Position numbers and translations under genes: made by a program. A stretch of 64,000 nt of DNA from Fratercula arctica (Eukaryota > Chordata > Aves > Charadriiformes > Alcidae): the NCBI GenBank assembly GCA_947846985.1, contig CANTUZ010000001.1, positions 992,001 through 1,056,000 on the forward strand, in the 5' to 3' direction. The notes beneath the pieces were generated by a model. The model saw nothing but the letters and a program-made list of their open reading frames with translations, was not told the origin of the DNA and did not search any database. Every line of letters begins with the position of its first letter. Position 1 is the first letter of the stretch. Shown here in pieces: positions 1-12,925 of this stretch.

Positions 1-417
1 AACACTCACAAACCCACCACTAACTCATGTCCCTCAGCACCACGTCTGCCCGGCTTTCAAATCCCTCCAGGGATGGCGACTCCACCACTGCCCTGGGCAG
101 CCTCTTCCAATGCTTGACAACCCTTTCAGGGAAGACATTTCTCCTAATATCCAGTCTAAACCTCTTCTGGTGCAACTTGAGGTCGTTTCCTCTTGTCCCA
201 CAGCCTGTTCCTTGGGAGAAGAGACCGACCCCCCCTGGCTACACCCTCCTTTCAGGGAGCTGTAGAGAGCGAGAAGGTCTCCCCTCAGCCTCCTTTTCTC
301 CAGGCTGAACACCCCCAGCTCCCTCAGCCGCTCCTCACAGGACTTGTGCTCCAGACCCCTCACCAGCTCCGTTGCCCTTCTCTGGACACGCTCCAGCACC
401 TCACTGTCTTTGGTGAT
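1..417 (-). mobile_element. CR1 LINE fragment, left edge cut by window
   Basis: On the minus strand this reads the C-terminal part of CR1 ORF2: [20 protein letters not shown], then [29 protein letters not shown], followed by the 3' UTR. The CR1 3' tip is beyond position 1. The same subfamily recurs at 49495, 55062, 58674 and 63522. Confidence 0.9.
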
Positions 418-2089
418 ACCTCAGCACTTGGTCTGGTGCCAGGGTGTCCCTGCACTTGATGCTCCAGCTGGTGGGTCCAGGTTCCCTGATGGTGCCCGAG
501 GGGAGCACCCCACACTGCCCAGCCCACTGCCCTGCACCCCCGAGGGGCTTCAGAGAGCAGGAATCCTCACTCAGATGGTGTACAGTGCCCGTTACGTGAC
601 ATGGTGAGGACATTGTCACCCAGGGCTGCTCTCCCGGGCACAGGACAGGTCCTTGGTCCCTTCAGCAAAGAGCAAAGCCCACGTTTGCTCTGGCCGGAGT
701 CTACTTCCCTTGGCTGACTGCAGATGGAGCCAGGGGCTGGCTGGCTCCGTGCTCCCAGCCCAGAGCACAGCTCCACGGCAGATTTACCTGTCAGCTGCCC
801 AAATTCCCTCTTCTCTTTGTCTTCACTGCCTCAGTCCTTCCTACATCTCCCCACCTTCATCTCCAGTGAGTGTTTTAACGCAAGGATGCTCAGAGGGAGA
901 TCCCTTGTGTCTGAGGTGCTCCAGGTTGGATCCTGACACGCAGGGCGGTGGGGAAAGACCATGCTGGGTGCTGGGAGGTGGGAGCTTCACAGCCGTGGCG
1001 AGGGCATTTGCACCCTCAGCAGCGGCAGAAGGGGCTGTTGGGCTCCACCGGACCAACACCGGTGCCAGCACGCAACGAAACGCCCCAAAATCACCTCTTC
1101 TTGCCCCATGGCCGAGGCGAGGATGCTGGTGCTGGGTCGGGGACAGGGACAGCACAGCCCAGACGAAGGTGTAAAAGGAGCGAGGGGGGAGTCTGTGGGT
1201 ATAATATTTGACCTGTTTCACGTTTCTGTTTTCTGCTACAAGGCACCAAGGGGTTTTTCACCGTCTCGGGCCCTGGGGGAGCGCCGGAGAAGGCAGAAGG
1301 GACAGAGCTGCCCCCCGTTTTCGGCTTTGCTGGCTGGCCCACCTGCAGTTCCCATGGCAGAGGCGGAGATGCTGCGGAAGCAGCTCCTTCCCTCTATCAT
1401 TCCATTTATCTGCCCGGCCTGGCGTCTGGGTGACCTCCTGGCCCTGCCTCTGAGAGCTTCTCCCAGCCAAGAGCTGGGGAAATGGCAAGGAGCTCCAGGA
1501 AACTCAATTGAGGGCAGGTTTGCCGAGCCCAAGTGCATTTTCCGGCTGCGCTTCCCTGCAGCCGTCGGCTCTACAGTCCCAGAAATTAAAATTCAATGCT
1601 TTCCTCATTTAGCAGAAAAGCCCTTGGCATTTAAAAATGTTATTCTTGAAAGTTCAGTCGCTGGCGTGCTTTGTCCTTTCCCTGGTTTGATTGAAGCTTA
1701 AAGATTCTGAATTAAGCCAGCTTCGGTGCCCGCTCCTCACAATAAAAAGGAAGCGACAGCGAGAAAGAAGCTGGAAAATACATTTGATGCCAAACCCGTG
1801 AGTTTTTTCCTGCTCCCCTGGAGGCGATGCTTTGGCTCCTGGGCGCAGACACAGCTCACAACACATACCACAGCTGCCAGGTAGCCGACAGAAGATGCAC
1901 GTCCAGGTATTTAAGACGATAAAAAAGTCTTAAAAAAGCCCAATGGGTGAGTTTTTTAGAAGTAATGGGGAAACAAGGGATGCAGCCATCGTTCGGGGCT
2001 GCCTAGTGACCCATGGCACGTGGCCGGGTGCTCACAAACTGCTGTGTGTTTTAGAGGAGAAGGGATGGTCCCTCCTGCAGGCATTGCTG

Positions 2090-2208
2090 TCCATCCATCC
2101 ACCCATCCATCCACCCATCCATCCACCCATCCTTCCTTCCATCCATCCATCCACCCATCCATCCATCCATCCATCCATCCATCCATCCATCCATCCATCC
2201 ATCCATCC
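2090..2208. repeat. (CCAT/CCAC)n tetranucleotide microsatellite
   Basis: About 30 units of CATC with interspersed CACC and one CTTC interruption. Because the period is 4, all frames stay open, which explains the [11 protein letters not shown] open frames here. In the CLPB transcript the array reads GGATGG. Confidence 0.97.
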
Positions 2209-2459
2209 GTCCTGAGCACAGCAGAGACCTACCAGCCACTGGGGCCTCCTGGTGCCACCAGAGGTGCCACCAGCCGGTTGGGGAAGGCACACAAACTGGG
2301 ACTCTGCTGCCTTCAGCTGGGTTGGTGAGTTCAGGTCTCAGAGGCTGCCCCGACCCCGCTCAATTCGCCTTTTATGACCTAATTCACTCTTTAGGGAAAC
2401 TTTCTACAGGATTCTGGTGTGTGGGTCCAGGGCTCCCGTTCCAAGGTGAAGTAAAATTC

Positions 2460-3111
2460 ATAGAATCAGGAAATGGTTTGGGTGGGAAGGGACCTTAAAG
2501 ATCATCTCATTCCACCCCACTGCCCTGGGCAGGGACACCTCCCACCAGACCAGCTTGCTCCAAGCCCCATCCAACCTGGCCTTGAACCCCTCCAGGGATG
2601 GGGCAGCCACAGCTTCTCTGGGCAACCTGCGCCAGGGGCTCACCCCCCTCACAGCCAAGAATTTCTGCCTCAGATCTCAGCTCAGTCTCCCCTCTTGCAG
2701 TGGAAACCCTTTCCCCTCGTCCCATGGCTCCCCTCCCTCATCCAGAGTCCCTCCCCAGCTTTGCTGGAGCCCCTTGAGGGACTGGAAGGGGCTGCAAGGT
2801 CTCCGTGGAGCCTTCTCTTCTCCAGGCTGAACCCCCCCAACTCTCTCAGCCTGTCCTCACAGCAGAGGGGCTCCAGCCCTCCCAGCATCTCCGGGGCCTC
2901 CTCTGGCCCCGCTCCAACAGTTCCATGGGCTGCCCCAGGCATCTCCCGAGGCTTCCATGGAATGTGTCCTGGACGGGGCAGGCTGGGACCACGTGTGGGG
3001 CAAGTTACTGTGAGCTCTGGGAGAGGTGAGGGCTTCTTCAGCCTCGGCAGCCCAGCCCTGCCATCCCTTCCAAAATAAATCGGGGGAAAAATGGGACCCA
3101 CGTACTTTTGC
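2460..3111 (-). mobile_element. CR1 LINE with captured 5' segment (inverted partner 1)
   Basis: Positions 2460-2915 are standard CR1 in minus orientation, from the 3' tip (agaatcaggaaatggtttgg) to the ORF2 motif [14 protein letters not shown]. From about 2920 to 3111 the sequence is not standard CR1 but matches the 5' parts of the copies at 4069 and 29185. The whole 650 bp is an inverted match to 4069-4729. Confidence 0.88.
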
Positions 3112-3334
3112 CTCGTGTTTGGGTGAGCCTGAAGCAGATGTATCACAGGAGGGAGATCGGTGGAGATTGAGGGGTGGGACTTCTCAGCAACAAGTCATCC
3201 CATTCCCATTCCAGACACAAGGAGCGGGTAGCTGCCTTCCCTTCTGGCAGAGGAGCATCCCCAAGGCTCCTCCGCAGCTCCGGGGCCTGGAGGGACGAGC
3301 ATCCAGAGGCACTGAAGGGTCTGGGTACTCCCCC

Positions 3335-3766
3335 CTGGCAAAGGGCTACCAAGATGGAACATCTCTCTTATGACGAAATGCTGAGAGATTTGGGTCTCTT
3401 CAGTCTGGAAAAAAGATGACTGAGGGGGGATCTTATCAACACTTAGAAATACTGAAAGGGTGGGTGTCAGGAGGATGGGACCAGGCTCTTTTCAGTGGTG
3501 CCTGGTGACAGGACAAGAAGTAACGGGCACAAACTTGACCACAGGAAGTTCCATCTCAACATGAGGAAGAACTTTCCTGTGAGGGTGTCAGAGCCCTGGC
3601 ACAGGCTGCCCAGAGAGGTGGTGGAGTCTCCATCTCTGGAGACATTCCAAACCCGCCTGGACACGTTCCTGTGCAACCTGCTCTGGGTGACCCTGCTCTG
3701 GCAGCGGGTTGGACTGGGTGGTCTCCAGAGGTCCCTTCCAACCCCCACCATTCTGTGATTCTGTGA
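3335..3766 (+). mobile_element. CR1 LINE fragment
   Basis: Plus-strand CR1 with the decayed motif [13 protein letters not shown] followed by a stop, then [20 protein letters not shown] and a 3' tip ending in ccattctgtgattctgtga. It belongs to the [16 protein letters not shown] group rather than to the neighbouring 650-bp pair. Its 3' tip lies 93 bp from the donor of the sensor-1 exon. Confidence 0.88.
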
Positions 3767-3787
3767 GGGATGGCTGAGCTGGTGTCA

Positions 3788-4729
<942 letters not shown>

Positions 4730-5168
4730 TCTGCAGGTTTGCCCATATATGTAACTCAATCACCTCTGACCCTCTGCTAACCTCCCTGTCATGGTTTTGG
4801 GTCTGACACACGGGCTCTGGTGAACCCCACGAGCGCAGGTGAAGTTGTTGTCACCTCGTGCCTCTGTCCCACCCCTCTATCCCAGGCTGTTGCCCATTGG
4901 GCAGGCTCCAAGGCCTCTCAGACAGTCCAGGCTCTGGGCTTAGTGGTTCAGACTGGGATGCTACACTTGGTGCTGGAATGTCTGGGACGTGGGATATTCC
5001 ATGTGGGCTCTTTCTGGGGACAGAGCGGGCACCTGCAAGCATTGGTGCCTCGAATGTCTCCAGCACCATTGCCCAGATGTTCACCAAAGCTTTCCAAACC
5101 AGTCAGGTCAACGCTTCCCATGGCACTGCCACCATCCAGGAGGGCAGAGGGGGCTTTCTGGTGGCCAG

Positions 5169-5240
5169 AATCATAGAATCATATCTGTTGGGTTGGAAGG
5201 GACCTTTAAAGGTCATCTAGTCCAACCCCCAAGGGCTGAA
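5169..5240 (-). mobile_element. CR1 3' tail fragment
   Basis: The sequence agaatcatagaatcatatct followed by gttggaagggacctttaaaggtcatctagt is the antisense CR1 3' end. Only about 70 bp remain. Confidence 0.85.
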
Positions 5241-6020
5241 CCATGAAAGGACCATGGGCAAGGACAGGCTGCTCGTAGCCTGACCGAAAATACGCAAAGC
5301 CAAAATCACTTTGCAGAAATAAGGGGGTTATGGCTATAACGGAACGAACTATGCAACGGAGAGGCCGGCACAGCAAGAGGCAACAGGGAGCATCCCTCAC
5401 GCCCGTGGTGGCATCAACCCTCCTCCTGCCAAACCAATGCACGGACCCTTTGGAAGTGCCAGGTCTCTTGATTAATAAAATAAAAGAGAGAGAAAAATAA
5501 GGAAAAAAAAGCAGCATTTCCCCAGGCAGTTTCTTTCCTCGATACGTCTCCAGCAGCAGATATCCAGCACAACGACACAAATCCTTGTTGGGTGCTTGAG
5601 ATTAACATTTGGATTATTGCCCTGTCAAGTGCATGGTACAGGAATTGATTTCACATTTAGCTGCTGCTGCCATGATCTATGCAAGAAAAAATTGTGTTAT
5701 TAATCCTTAAAAGAAAAACAAAACAAAACAAAAAAACCCCCAGAACTTCTCAGCGCGTTGCTCTGGAGTTTGGTTGCCTCTGAGGACAGACTGGGACCTT
5801 AAAAATAAGCCGAAAAGCTTGAAGGCAATGGGCTGAGGGCTGGGCAGAAGATGCAGAGCCTGGAGACACATGTTCATCCCTGACTCCCACCGGCTCGTGC
5901 AAGGGACCCACCGCTGTCCGAGCCAGGGTGTACGCCAAGCGTCTCCCAGACACCATCAGACAGCAAAGGACTCCGAAGTCATGGACTTTGTGCTCCCTCC
6001 CCTGGGCAGCACCATGTGTG

Positions 6021-6536
6021 GAGATGCCTGGGAGGAGTCTCATGGAGCTAATGGGCATGGACGTGCCTCCAACATCAACAGAACTCCTTGAGTACCTCCC
6101 TTGGAGGCATCTAGAGCTTCTGTCTGTGACCTTAGCTGTCTCCAGAGGAGGCAAAAATGCTCCTGGAGATGCCAGGGAGCAGTCTTGTGGAGCTAATGGA
6201 CATGGATGTGCCTCCAGCATTGACAAAACTCCCTGGGTACCTCCCTTGGAGGAGTCCAGGGCTTCTATCTGGGACTTCAGTGGTCTCCAGAGGAGACCAA
6301 CACACTCCTGGAGATGCCTGGGAGGAGTCTTGTGGAGCTAACAGGCACGAACCTGCCTCCAACATCAACAGAACTCCTTGGGTACCTCCCTTGGAGGAGT
6401 CCAGGGCTTCTATCTGGGACTTCAGAGATCTCCAGAGGAGGCTAACACGCTCCTGGAGATGCCTGAGAGTTTTGCTGAAGAGCAACCATGCATGGTCCTT
6501 CCCCCAGCATACACAATGCTTTTGGGAGCCCCAAAC
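6021..6536. repeat. 145-bp tandem repeat, direct units
   Basis: The anchor gagatgcc recurs at 6021, 6166, 6311 and 6456, exactly 145 bp apart each time. The first three units are well conserved (aactcc.tgggtacctcccttggag inside each); the fourth diverges after about 15 bp. Because 145 is not a multiple of 3, the several open frames crossing it change register in each unit and are not a coding signal. It does not resemble CR1. Confidence 0.93.
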
Positions 6537-6860
6537 CCCTCCAAGGTAGCTGCCCAAGGAGTTTTGTGTATGTTAAGGCAGGTCCGTGCCGGTAGCTCTT
6601 CGGGACTTCTCCCAGGCATCTCCAAGGGTGTTTTGGCTTCTTCAGGAGACAGATCAAGTCCTGGGTAGCTGCAGCAGACTCCTCCTAGGTCATTAGTTGA
6701 AGAGATTTGTTAATGACAGAGGCAGGTCCATGCCTGGTAGCTCTCCAGGCCTTCTCCCAGGCATCTCCAAGAGTGTTCTGGCTTCCTCTGGAGAGAGCTG
6801 AAGTCCTGGGAAGCAGCCCCAGCCTCCTCCTAGGTAGTTAGCGAAGAGTTTTGTCCACGG
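6537..6860. repeat. 145-bp repeat, inverted units
   Basis: The reverse complement of the unit resumes immediately after the direct units. The anchor reads ggcatctcc at 6615 and 6760, again 145 bp apart. The inverted copies are more diverged than the direct ones. Together with 6021-6536 they form a head-to-head arrangement centred near 6536. Confidence 0.85.
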
Positions 6861-6861
6861 C

Positions 6862-6925
6862 AGAGGGATTGGAACTAGATGATCTTTAAAGTCCCTCCCA
6901 ACCCAAACCCTTCCGTGATTCTGTG
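6862..6925 (+). mobile_element. CR1 3' tail fragment
   Basis: The sequence ggattggaactagatgatct and the cccaacccaaacccttccgtgattctgtg tail form a plus-strand CR1 3' end. It directly abuts the inverted 145-bp units. Confidence 0.85.
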
Positions 6926-7553
6926 TTTGGGGGAGGAAGGTGTGAGACAAATCCCACGCCACCTGAGAAGTCATAAATCAACCAACCTGAACTCAAAACC
7001 AGCAGTTAACACCCACTCAGGATACCTATGTACTACAAAGTCCCCAGATTACCTGCTTTTCAGATGAAGGGGCAACACCCTGACCTGCTTCTGGCACCTC
7101 GGAGCCCGTTTTCTCCATTACATGGAGGTGTAGGTGGGACGTGGGCACGGGGCACCTGCGGGATCAGGGCCATCACCCTCCTGCCTCCTCTCCTTGCTCC
7201 TGCTTTCTGCCAGGGACCAGCAGCCCACCTACTCCTGCACCGAGCTGTCACTGGGGTGGTTTTTCCCTAACAGTGTTCTCATGACACTGTCTTCACCATC
7301 ACACCCTCCTGGTGACATGGGACAATCAGATTCCCAGACTTCTTCCTCAAGTTTCCAACCCTCCCATCACTGGCTTTTTCTTTGCCTAAAAATGTCCTTT
7401 ATTCCACCAGCAGACCATCCTGGTGGAATTCCACCAGGAGACCTCAGCATCATCCTGTTTCCTGGTGTTAAAATGGAGAAGGGGTTGACTGGTTAGGTTG
7501 GGTCATGGTTTTTTGGAAGGGACTGTTATCTGGAGCATTTCACCTCCGCTTCA

Positions 7554-7910
<357 letters not shown>

Positions 7911-8644
7911 TCAAGTTCTATAATCTTCGTGACACCTATCGCGCCCCAGGTGTCCCCAGATCAGCTTAATCAGGGACAATTCGGCAAAATGCTGGTTTTG
8001 GCTGCTCAGGAATGACCTTTCCCAGAGGTTTGACAAGCAGAGCCTGCAGGAGGAGAGGCGGGCTGGCACCACCCCTGCTTTTCTAAACACTGTCCGAGAG
8101 ACCCATCCCAGCTCTCCAAGACCTATTTTTATCTCCTTTAGCCTTTTTAAGAGCAAGAATTCAAAGAATTACGAGTGGCAGGTGGCTCCAGTGGGGAAGC
8201 AAAGCTCAGGGAGAGGCCACAAGGAAAATATTTTTCCTGTGTCAAGACTTGCTACTTGACATCAAGACTTCTTAAATGAGGTTTAAAAATTTAGAAGATT
8301 ATTTAGAAAAACATTTTTGACGCTAGAAATGTTTTGACAAAAATGACATGTCATTTTTGACGTCCAGCTTGGGGCGTTTTCAAGCAACTGGGGTCTGTGG
8401 GTGCGTCTTTAGGTGTATAAAAGCTGAAAAGAATAAAATTATGAGTCAGTTTGTTAATTCTCTGTGGTTCTCTGGGATACTGGACGTGCAGAGTCAGCAG
8501 CTGGCTGGTTGTATGGGAAACTGAAGGAATTCATGGAGAAAAAACCTGAATCTTCATAAAACAAAGAAATTTCCTCTACTTAATCGAGGACAAGGAGCCG
8601 GTGAATGACGAAAGCCACGTCTGCTGACAAGCACCCAACTTCTC

Positions 8645-9133
8645 CAGCCCAGGAGAGACACGGAGCTGTTGGAGCGGGGCCAGAGGAGGCCCCGGAGATG
8701 CTGGGAGGGCTGGAGCCCCTCTGCTGTGGGGACAGGCTGAGAGAGTTGGAGGGGTTCAGCCTGGAGAAGAGAAGGCTCCGCGGAGACCTTCCAGCCCCTT
8801 CCAGTCCCTCAAGGGGCTCCAGGAAAGCTGGGGAGGGACTCTGGATGAGGGAGGGGAGCCATGGGACGAGGGGGAAGGGTTTTCCACTGCAAGAGGGGAG
8901 ACTGAGCTGAGATCTGAGGCAGAAATTCTTGGCTGTGAGGGGGGTGAGCCCCTGGCGCAGGTTGCCCAGAGAAGCTGTGGCTGCCCCATCCCTGGAGGGG
9001 TTCAAGGCCAGGTTGGACGGGGCTTGGAGCAGCCTGGTGTGGTGGGAGGTGTCCCTGCCCAGGTCAGGGGCTGGCACTGGGTGATCTTCAAGGTCCCTTC
9101 CCACCCGAACCATTCCATGATTCCACGATTCTC
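8645..9133 (+). mobile_element. CR1 LINE fragment
   Basis: Plus-strand copy encoding HGAVGAGPEEAPEMLGGLEP, then [22 protein letters not shown] (shifted ORF2 C-terminus), with 3' tip ccattccatgattccacgattc. An opposed copy of the same subfamily is at 9926-10427. Confidence 0.92.
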
Positions 9134-9925
9134 CCATCCAAGCAGCTCCTTTGTGCCGAACGATACAACCCAACTGCCTGGGCAGAGCCGTGATCCCCGT
9201 TTCCCGATCTCCACCACTCCCACGGCCGTGATATGGAGCTGAGGGTGTTCCCGCTGACTCGGGGACAGGAGAGCAGCAATTAGCCGAGGGCAGTTAATTC
9301 CCTGCCTTGGTTTTGCAGCGCCTGGGGCTACATGAGGCTCCCCAGGCTCCTCCAAAGGCTGCCATCTCTGGGGCTGACCTCCTGATCCTTGTTTGCTTGA
9401 AAAATTTATATTGCTCTCGCCGCAATTCTCTGCTTTATTCCTTCCCTTCGCTCTGCCTCTTGTCTTTGTCAGGGCACGGTATTTTATATCTTACATTTAT
9501 ACTGCGCCTCCAAACTCCTCTCTTTGTCCTGAATCATCAACATGGCTTTATTTTTACCTATTTTTCACTCCTGCAGCATAGGATCCCATCGTAACTGATC
9601 TATCAGGCCAGCTACAAGCACGTCTTTATTTTCTCTTCCCACACCCTTTCAGTTCACTGCTTTGGGTAAAATAACACATTTTCGGGACCTTTTCTAGCGC
9701 TGGCCATTCCCTGCTGGCTGCAGCCCTCAGCAGCAAGAAATGCAAAAAAAAAGTACTCCCATCTTGGACCCGTCCTTCTGAGCTCCTCCCCAGCTCCTTC
9801 CTCTCCAAGACACTGTCTTCCCAGGTCCCAGCTGGTGAGTCCTTCTCCTCCTTCTTCCCCATCTCCATAAATCAATGCAGCAGCTCCAATGTCTATGGGG
9901 AAGATCCTCAGATCCCTCACGGGAC

Positions 9926-10427
9926 ATAGAATCATGGAAGGGTTTGGGTTGGAAGGGACCTTGAAAGCCCACCCAGTGCCACCCCCCTGCCCTGGGCAGG
10001 GACACCTCCCACCAGACCAGCTTGCTCCAAGCCCCGTCCAACCTGGCCTTGAACCCCTCCAGGGATGGGGCAGCCACAGCTTCTCTGGGCAACCTGCGCC
10101 AGGGGCTCACCCCCCTCACAGCCAAGAATTTCTGCCTCAGATCTCAGCTCAATCTCCCCTCTTGCAGTGGAAAACCCTTCCCCCTCGTCCCATGGCTCCC
10201 CTCCCTCATCCAGAGTCCCTCCCCAGCTTTCCTGGAGCCCCTTGAGGGACTGGAAGGGGCTCCAAGGTCTCCCCGGAGCCTTCTCTTCTCCAGGCTGAAC
10301 CCCCGCAACTCTCTCAGCCTGTCCTCACCGCAGAGGGGCTCCAGCCCTCCCAGCATCTCCGGGGCCTCCTCTGGCCCCGCTCCAACAGTTCCATGTCTCT
10401 CCTGTGCTGAGGACTCCAGAGCTGGAC
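9926..10427 (-). mobile_element. CR1 LINE fragment
   Basis: Minus-strand copy from the 3' tip (catagaatcatggaagggtt) to the ORF2 portion corresponding to CPALESSAQERHGTVGAGPE. It is closely similar, in inverted orientation, to 8645-9133 with a 0.8-kb spacer. Confidence 0.92.
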
Positions 10428-11149
10428 ACATCCCATGGTTTCTGCATTTGAGTGCACCTCACCCATGGCACCAATAAAACTCCCTATGTCCCCACGCAGC
10501 CATCAAGAGAAAAATACTATGAACTGCTCTCAGCTCGGACCTTGCATCTTTTTGGGGAGACAGAGCCCTCCGAAGGGATTTCGGGCTCCCCCAGCTCTGG
10601 GGGTGACCCTGGTGAGATGTCCCCCCTCTCCCGTGGCACCAGAATGGGGCAGCAGGTGTGACAGGGGGGTGGGCTCCATACCACCATCCTGGCTCCTGCT
10701 GTTTTCCCCCCTCTTTGCCCCATGGGAGGCATGTAGAGGTGGTGATCCCGCACTGGAATCAGCAATATTCCAGGGGGAAGGAGGGGAATGGGGCTGTGTG
10801 CCACCTCCAGCCCCTGGCTCATGGCCAGGCCGCAAGTTGCCCCGCGTTGCACCGTCTCCTCCTGGCCCTCTTCCCCCTGAGGGAAGACACTGCCTACAGA
10901 AGCCGTGGCATCAGCCATAAATTACTGAAGATTTTCTTGCTCCTTGCTCTCTCTTCCTAATTTTTTTTGGAGTTAAACTTGCCTTTTTTTTTTCGGCTGG
11001 TATTTCCCATATCGCAATTTACTGCACAGCCCGCAGCGACTGCCCCTGGACAGACCAAACCCCCCCATTTTCTGGGGAAGGTGGAAGGAATTCGGGAAGG
11101 TCCTGGCTGCTGCTGCCAGGGCGAGAGAAGAGATGCTCTTTTCTCAGGG

Positions 11150-11580
11150 CGCGTGGCTCCATGTCCCATTGTCCCCAACGGTGTCCTCACATCCCCCATG
11201 TCCCTCAATGGAGGAGCCGCGATGGCGGGTGGTTCCATGTCCCGGTGTCCCCACGGTGTCCCCTCAATGCCCCCAGATGAAGGAGCTGCGACAGCGGGTG
11301 GCTTTGTGTCCTGTTGTCCCCATGGTGGCTCCATGTCCCCAGCGGTGTCCCCCCCCCATCCCCAGATGGCGGAGCCATGTTGGTGGGTGGCTTTGTGTCC
11401 CCACATCCCCTCAACGTCCCCAGATGGAGAAGCCACGTTGGTGGGTGGCTCCGCATCCTGTTGTCCCCAACAGTGTCCCTGCACTGTTGCATGTGCCCAG
11501 ACGGAGATGTCGTGTGGGCACATGACTCTGTGTCCTGCTGTCCCCACTGCAGCAGGTGGCTCCATGTCCCATGGAGCCTT
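11150..11580. repeat. GC-rich minisatellite near the micro-exon
   Basis: The motif (g)gtggctccatgtccc / gtggctttgtgtcc recurs with ccccagatggaggagccac-type stretches at irregular spacings of roughly 55-110 bp, about six times. It keeps both strands open for more than 200 codons (for example 10967-11785 plus) without any protein signature. Confidence 0.8.
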
Positions 11581-11712
11581 CAGCGGCAGCGAGGGGATGC
11601 TCAGCACCACCCAGGATGGGGACCAAATGCAGGGGAATGAGAGCATTGACAGGATTTGTTTAAATTACCCGTTAAACTCGAAGCTGCACCCCTTGGAAAC
11701 CCATTTACTCAC

Positions 11713-11757
11713 CTCGTGCCTCTCCTGGAACTCCGACATGTCCAGTCTGATGAAACC
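11713..11757 (-). CDS. CLPB: CLPB 45-nt micro-exon: post-Walker A strand
   Basis: This exon is 45 nt, 15 codons in phase 0 at both ends: GFIRLDMSEFQERHE. It is the conserved strand (IRLDMSEF) of Clp/HSP100 ATPases that precedes the pore loop. The acceptor is tctcttgcag/GGTTTC and the donor CACGAG/gtgagt. It is a symmetrical micro-exon, so skipping would keep the frame but remove a core beta strand. A minisatellite lies about 130 bp beyond its donor (11150-11580). A pyrimidine-rich array (in the transcript) lies about 570 bp before its acceptor (12330-12830). Confidence 0.97.
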
Positions 11758-12329
11758 CTGCAAGAGAAAGAAACTCTTAACGTGATACTTGATGAATCTG
11801 CTCAAAGCTTCACAACATTGAGAAGGTTCCTCCAGATCCAGGTGTGTGGCTGGATGAACACAAGGCTTTGTGGTTCCCAAGGGCTGCCGGCACTGGAGCG
11901 GCCAGATCCACCACGAAACGCTGAGGATTATTCTGAGGAAGAGGAAGATGATGGTGGTTTCTCAAGGAGAGCCAGGACCAGTTCCCACCACCGGCTCACA
12001 GCCCTCAGCTTGTCGCCAGTGCTGGAGCCATGCAGATGGGACTGGAACAGCCACTTGCGATTTCCTAAATAAAATGGATATTACCACAGTCCAGCTTTTT
12101 AGAAATAAATCACCAGAAGAAGGCCATGCCTCTCCGTAAAAATAAAATAAAAAGCAAAACCATAAAGCGGAGGTAAACCAGCTTCCTGGGTGATCATCGC
12201 CAAGCGGTGACATTGTTAGAGAATTTACAGCTGCCACCCCAGCTCCCTTCGCATTTGAGAAACTGATGGTTCACTGCAGACACTGAACTTCCCCGGCTTG
12301 CAGCTGTAATCTAGCTCCCGGAGGTACCG

Positions 12330-12830
12330 GAATAGGATAGGATAGGATAGGATAGGATAGGATAGGATAGGATAGGATAGGATAGGATAGGATAGGATAG
12401 AATAGAATAGAAAAGAATAGAACAGAACAGAACGGAATGGAATGTAATAGAGTGGAGTGGAATGGAATAGAGTAGAGTGGAGTATAATAGGAATAGAATA
12501 GAATAGAATAGAATAGAATAGAATAGAATAGAATAGAATAGAATAGAATAGAATAGAATAGAATGGAGTGGAGTGGAGTGGAGTGGAATGGAGTGGAATG
12601 GAATGGAACGGAATGGAACGGAAAGGAATATAGTAGAGTAGAGTAGAGCAGAGTAGAGTAGAGTAGAGTAGTACAGGAACAGGAACAGGAATAGGAACAG
12701 GAACAGGAACAGGAACAGGAATGAAGAGAAGAGAAGAGAAGAGAAGAGAAGAGAAGAGAAGAGAAGAGAAGAGAAGAGAAGAGAAGAGAAGAGAAGAGAA
12801 GAGAAGAGAAGAGAAGAGAGAGAAGGAGAG
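12330..12830. repeat. Compound penta/hexanucleotide microsatellite
   Basis: Successive blocks are: GGATA (about 12333-12400), mixed AGAAT/AACAG (12400-12490), GAATA (12490-12563), GGAGT/GGAAT (12563-12630), GAGTA (12630-12671), AGGAAC hexamers (12672-12721) and AGAAG (12722-12825). The plus strand is purine-rich, so the CLPB transcript carries CUAUC, UAUUC and CUUCU repeats. The array directly abuts a minus-strand CR1 3' end. Confidence 0.97.
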
Positions 12831-12925
12831 AATATTTCATTTGGAAGGGATCTACAATGACCAACTGCCCAAGAAGAAGACGAGTCTGAACCCTCCCAGG
12901 ACCAGCCAGACACGACATCTCTCCA
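12831..12925 (-). mobile_element. CR1 3' end seeding the microsatellite
   Basis: The sequence aatatttcatttggaaggga followed by tctacaatgaccaactgccc matches an antisense CR1 3' end of a different subfamily from the others here. The 5' boundary is vague. Confidence 0.6.

Noticed and set aside
961..1701. 246-codon plus-strand open frame
   Set aside because: No recognisable domain, low-complexity GC-rich start, AT-rich unrelated end; chance openness in an intron is the simplest reading.
6021..6465. CRISPR-like array
   Set aside because: Units are 145 bp and repeated along their whole length, with no repeat-spacer pattern; the host is a vertebrate.
10967..11785. 272-codon plus-strand open frame and 229-codon minus frame
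   Set aside because: Arise from the GC-rich minisatellite and overlap the CLPB micro-exon on the other strand; no family signature.
11962..12237. Additional CLPB exons between those listed
   Set aside because: The eight exons join in phase with no gap in the conserved protein, so none is missing between 60369 and 3859.
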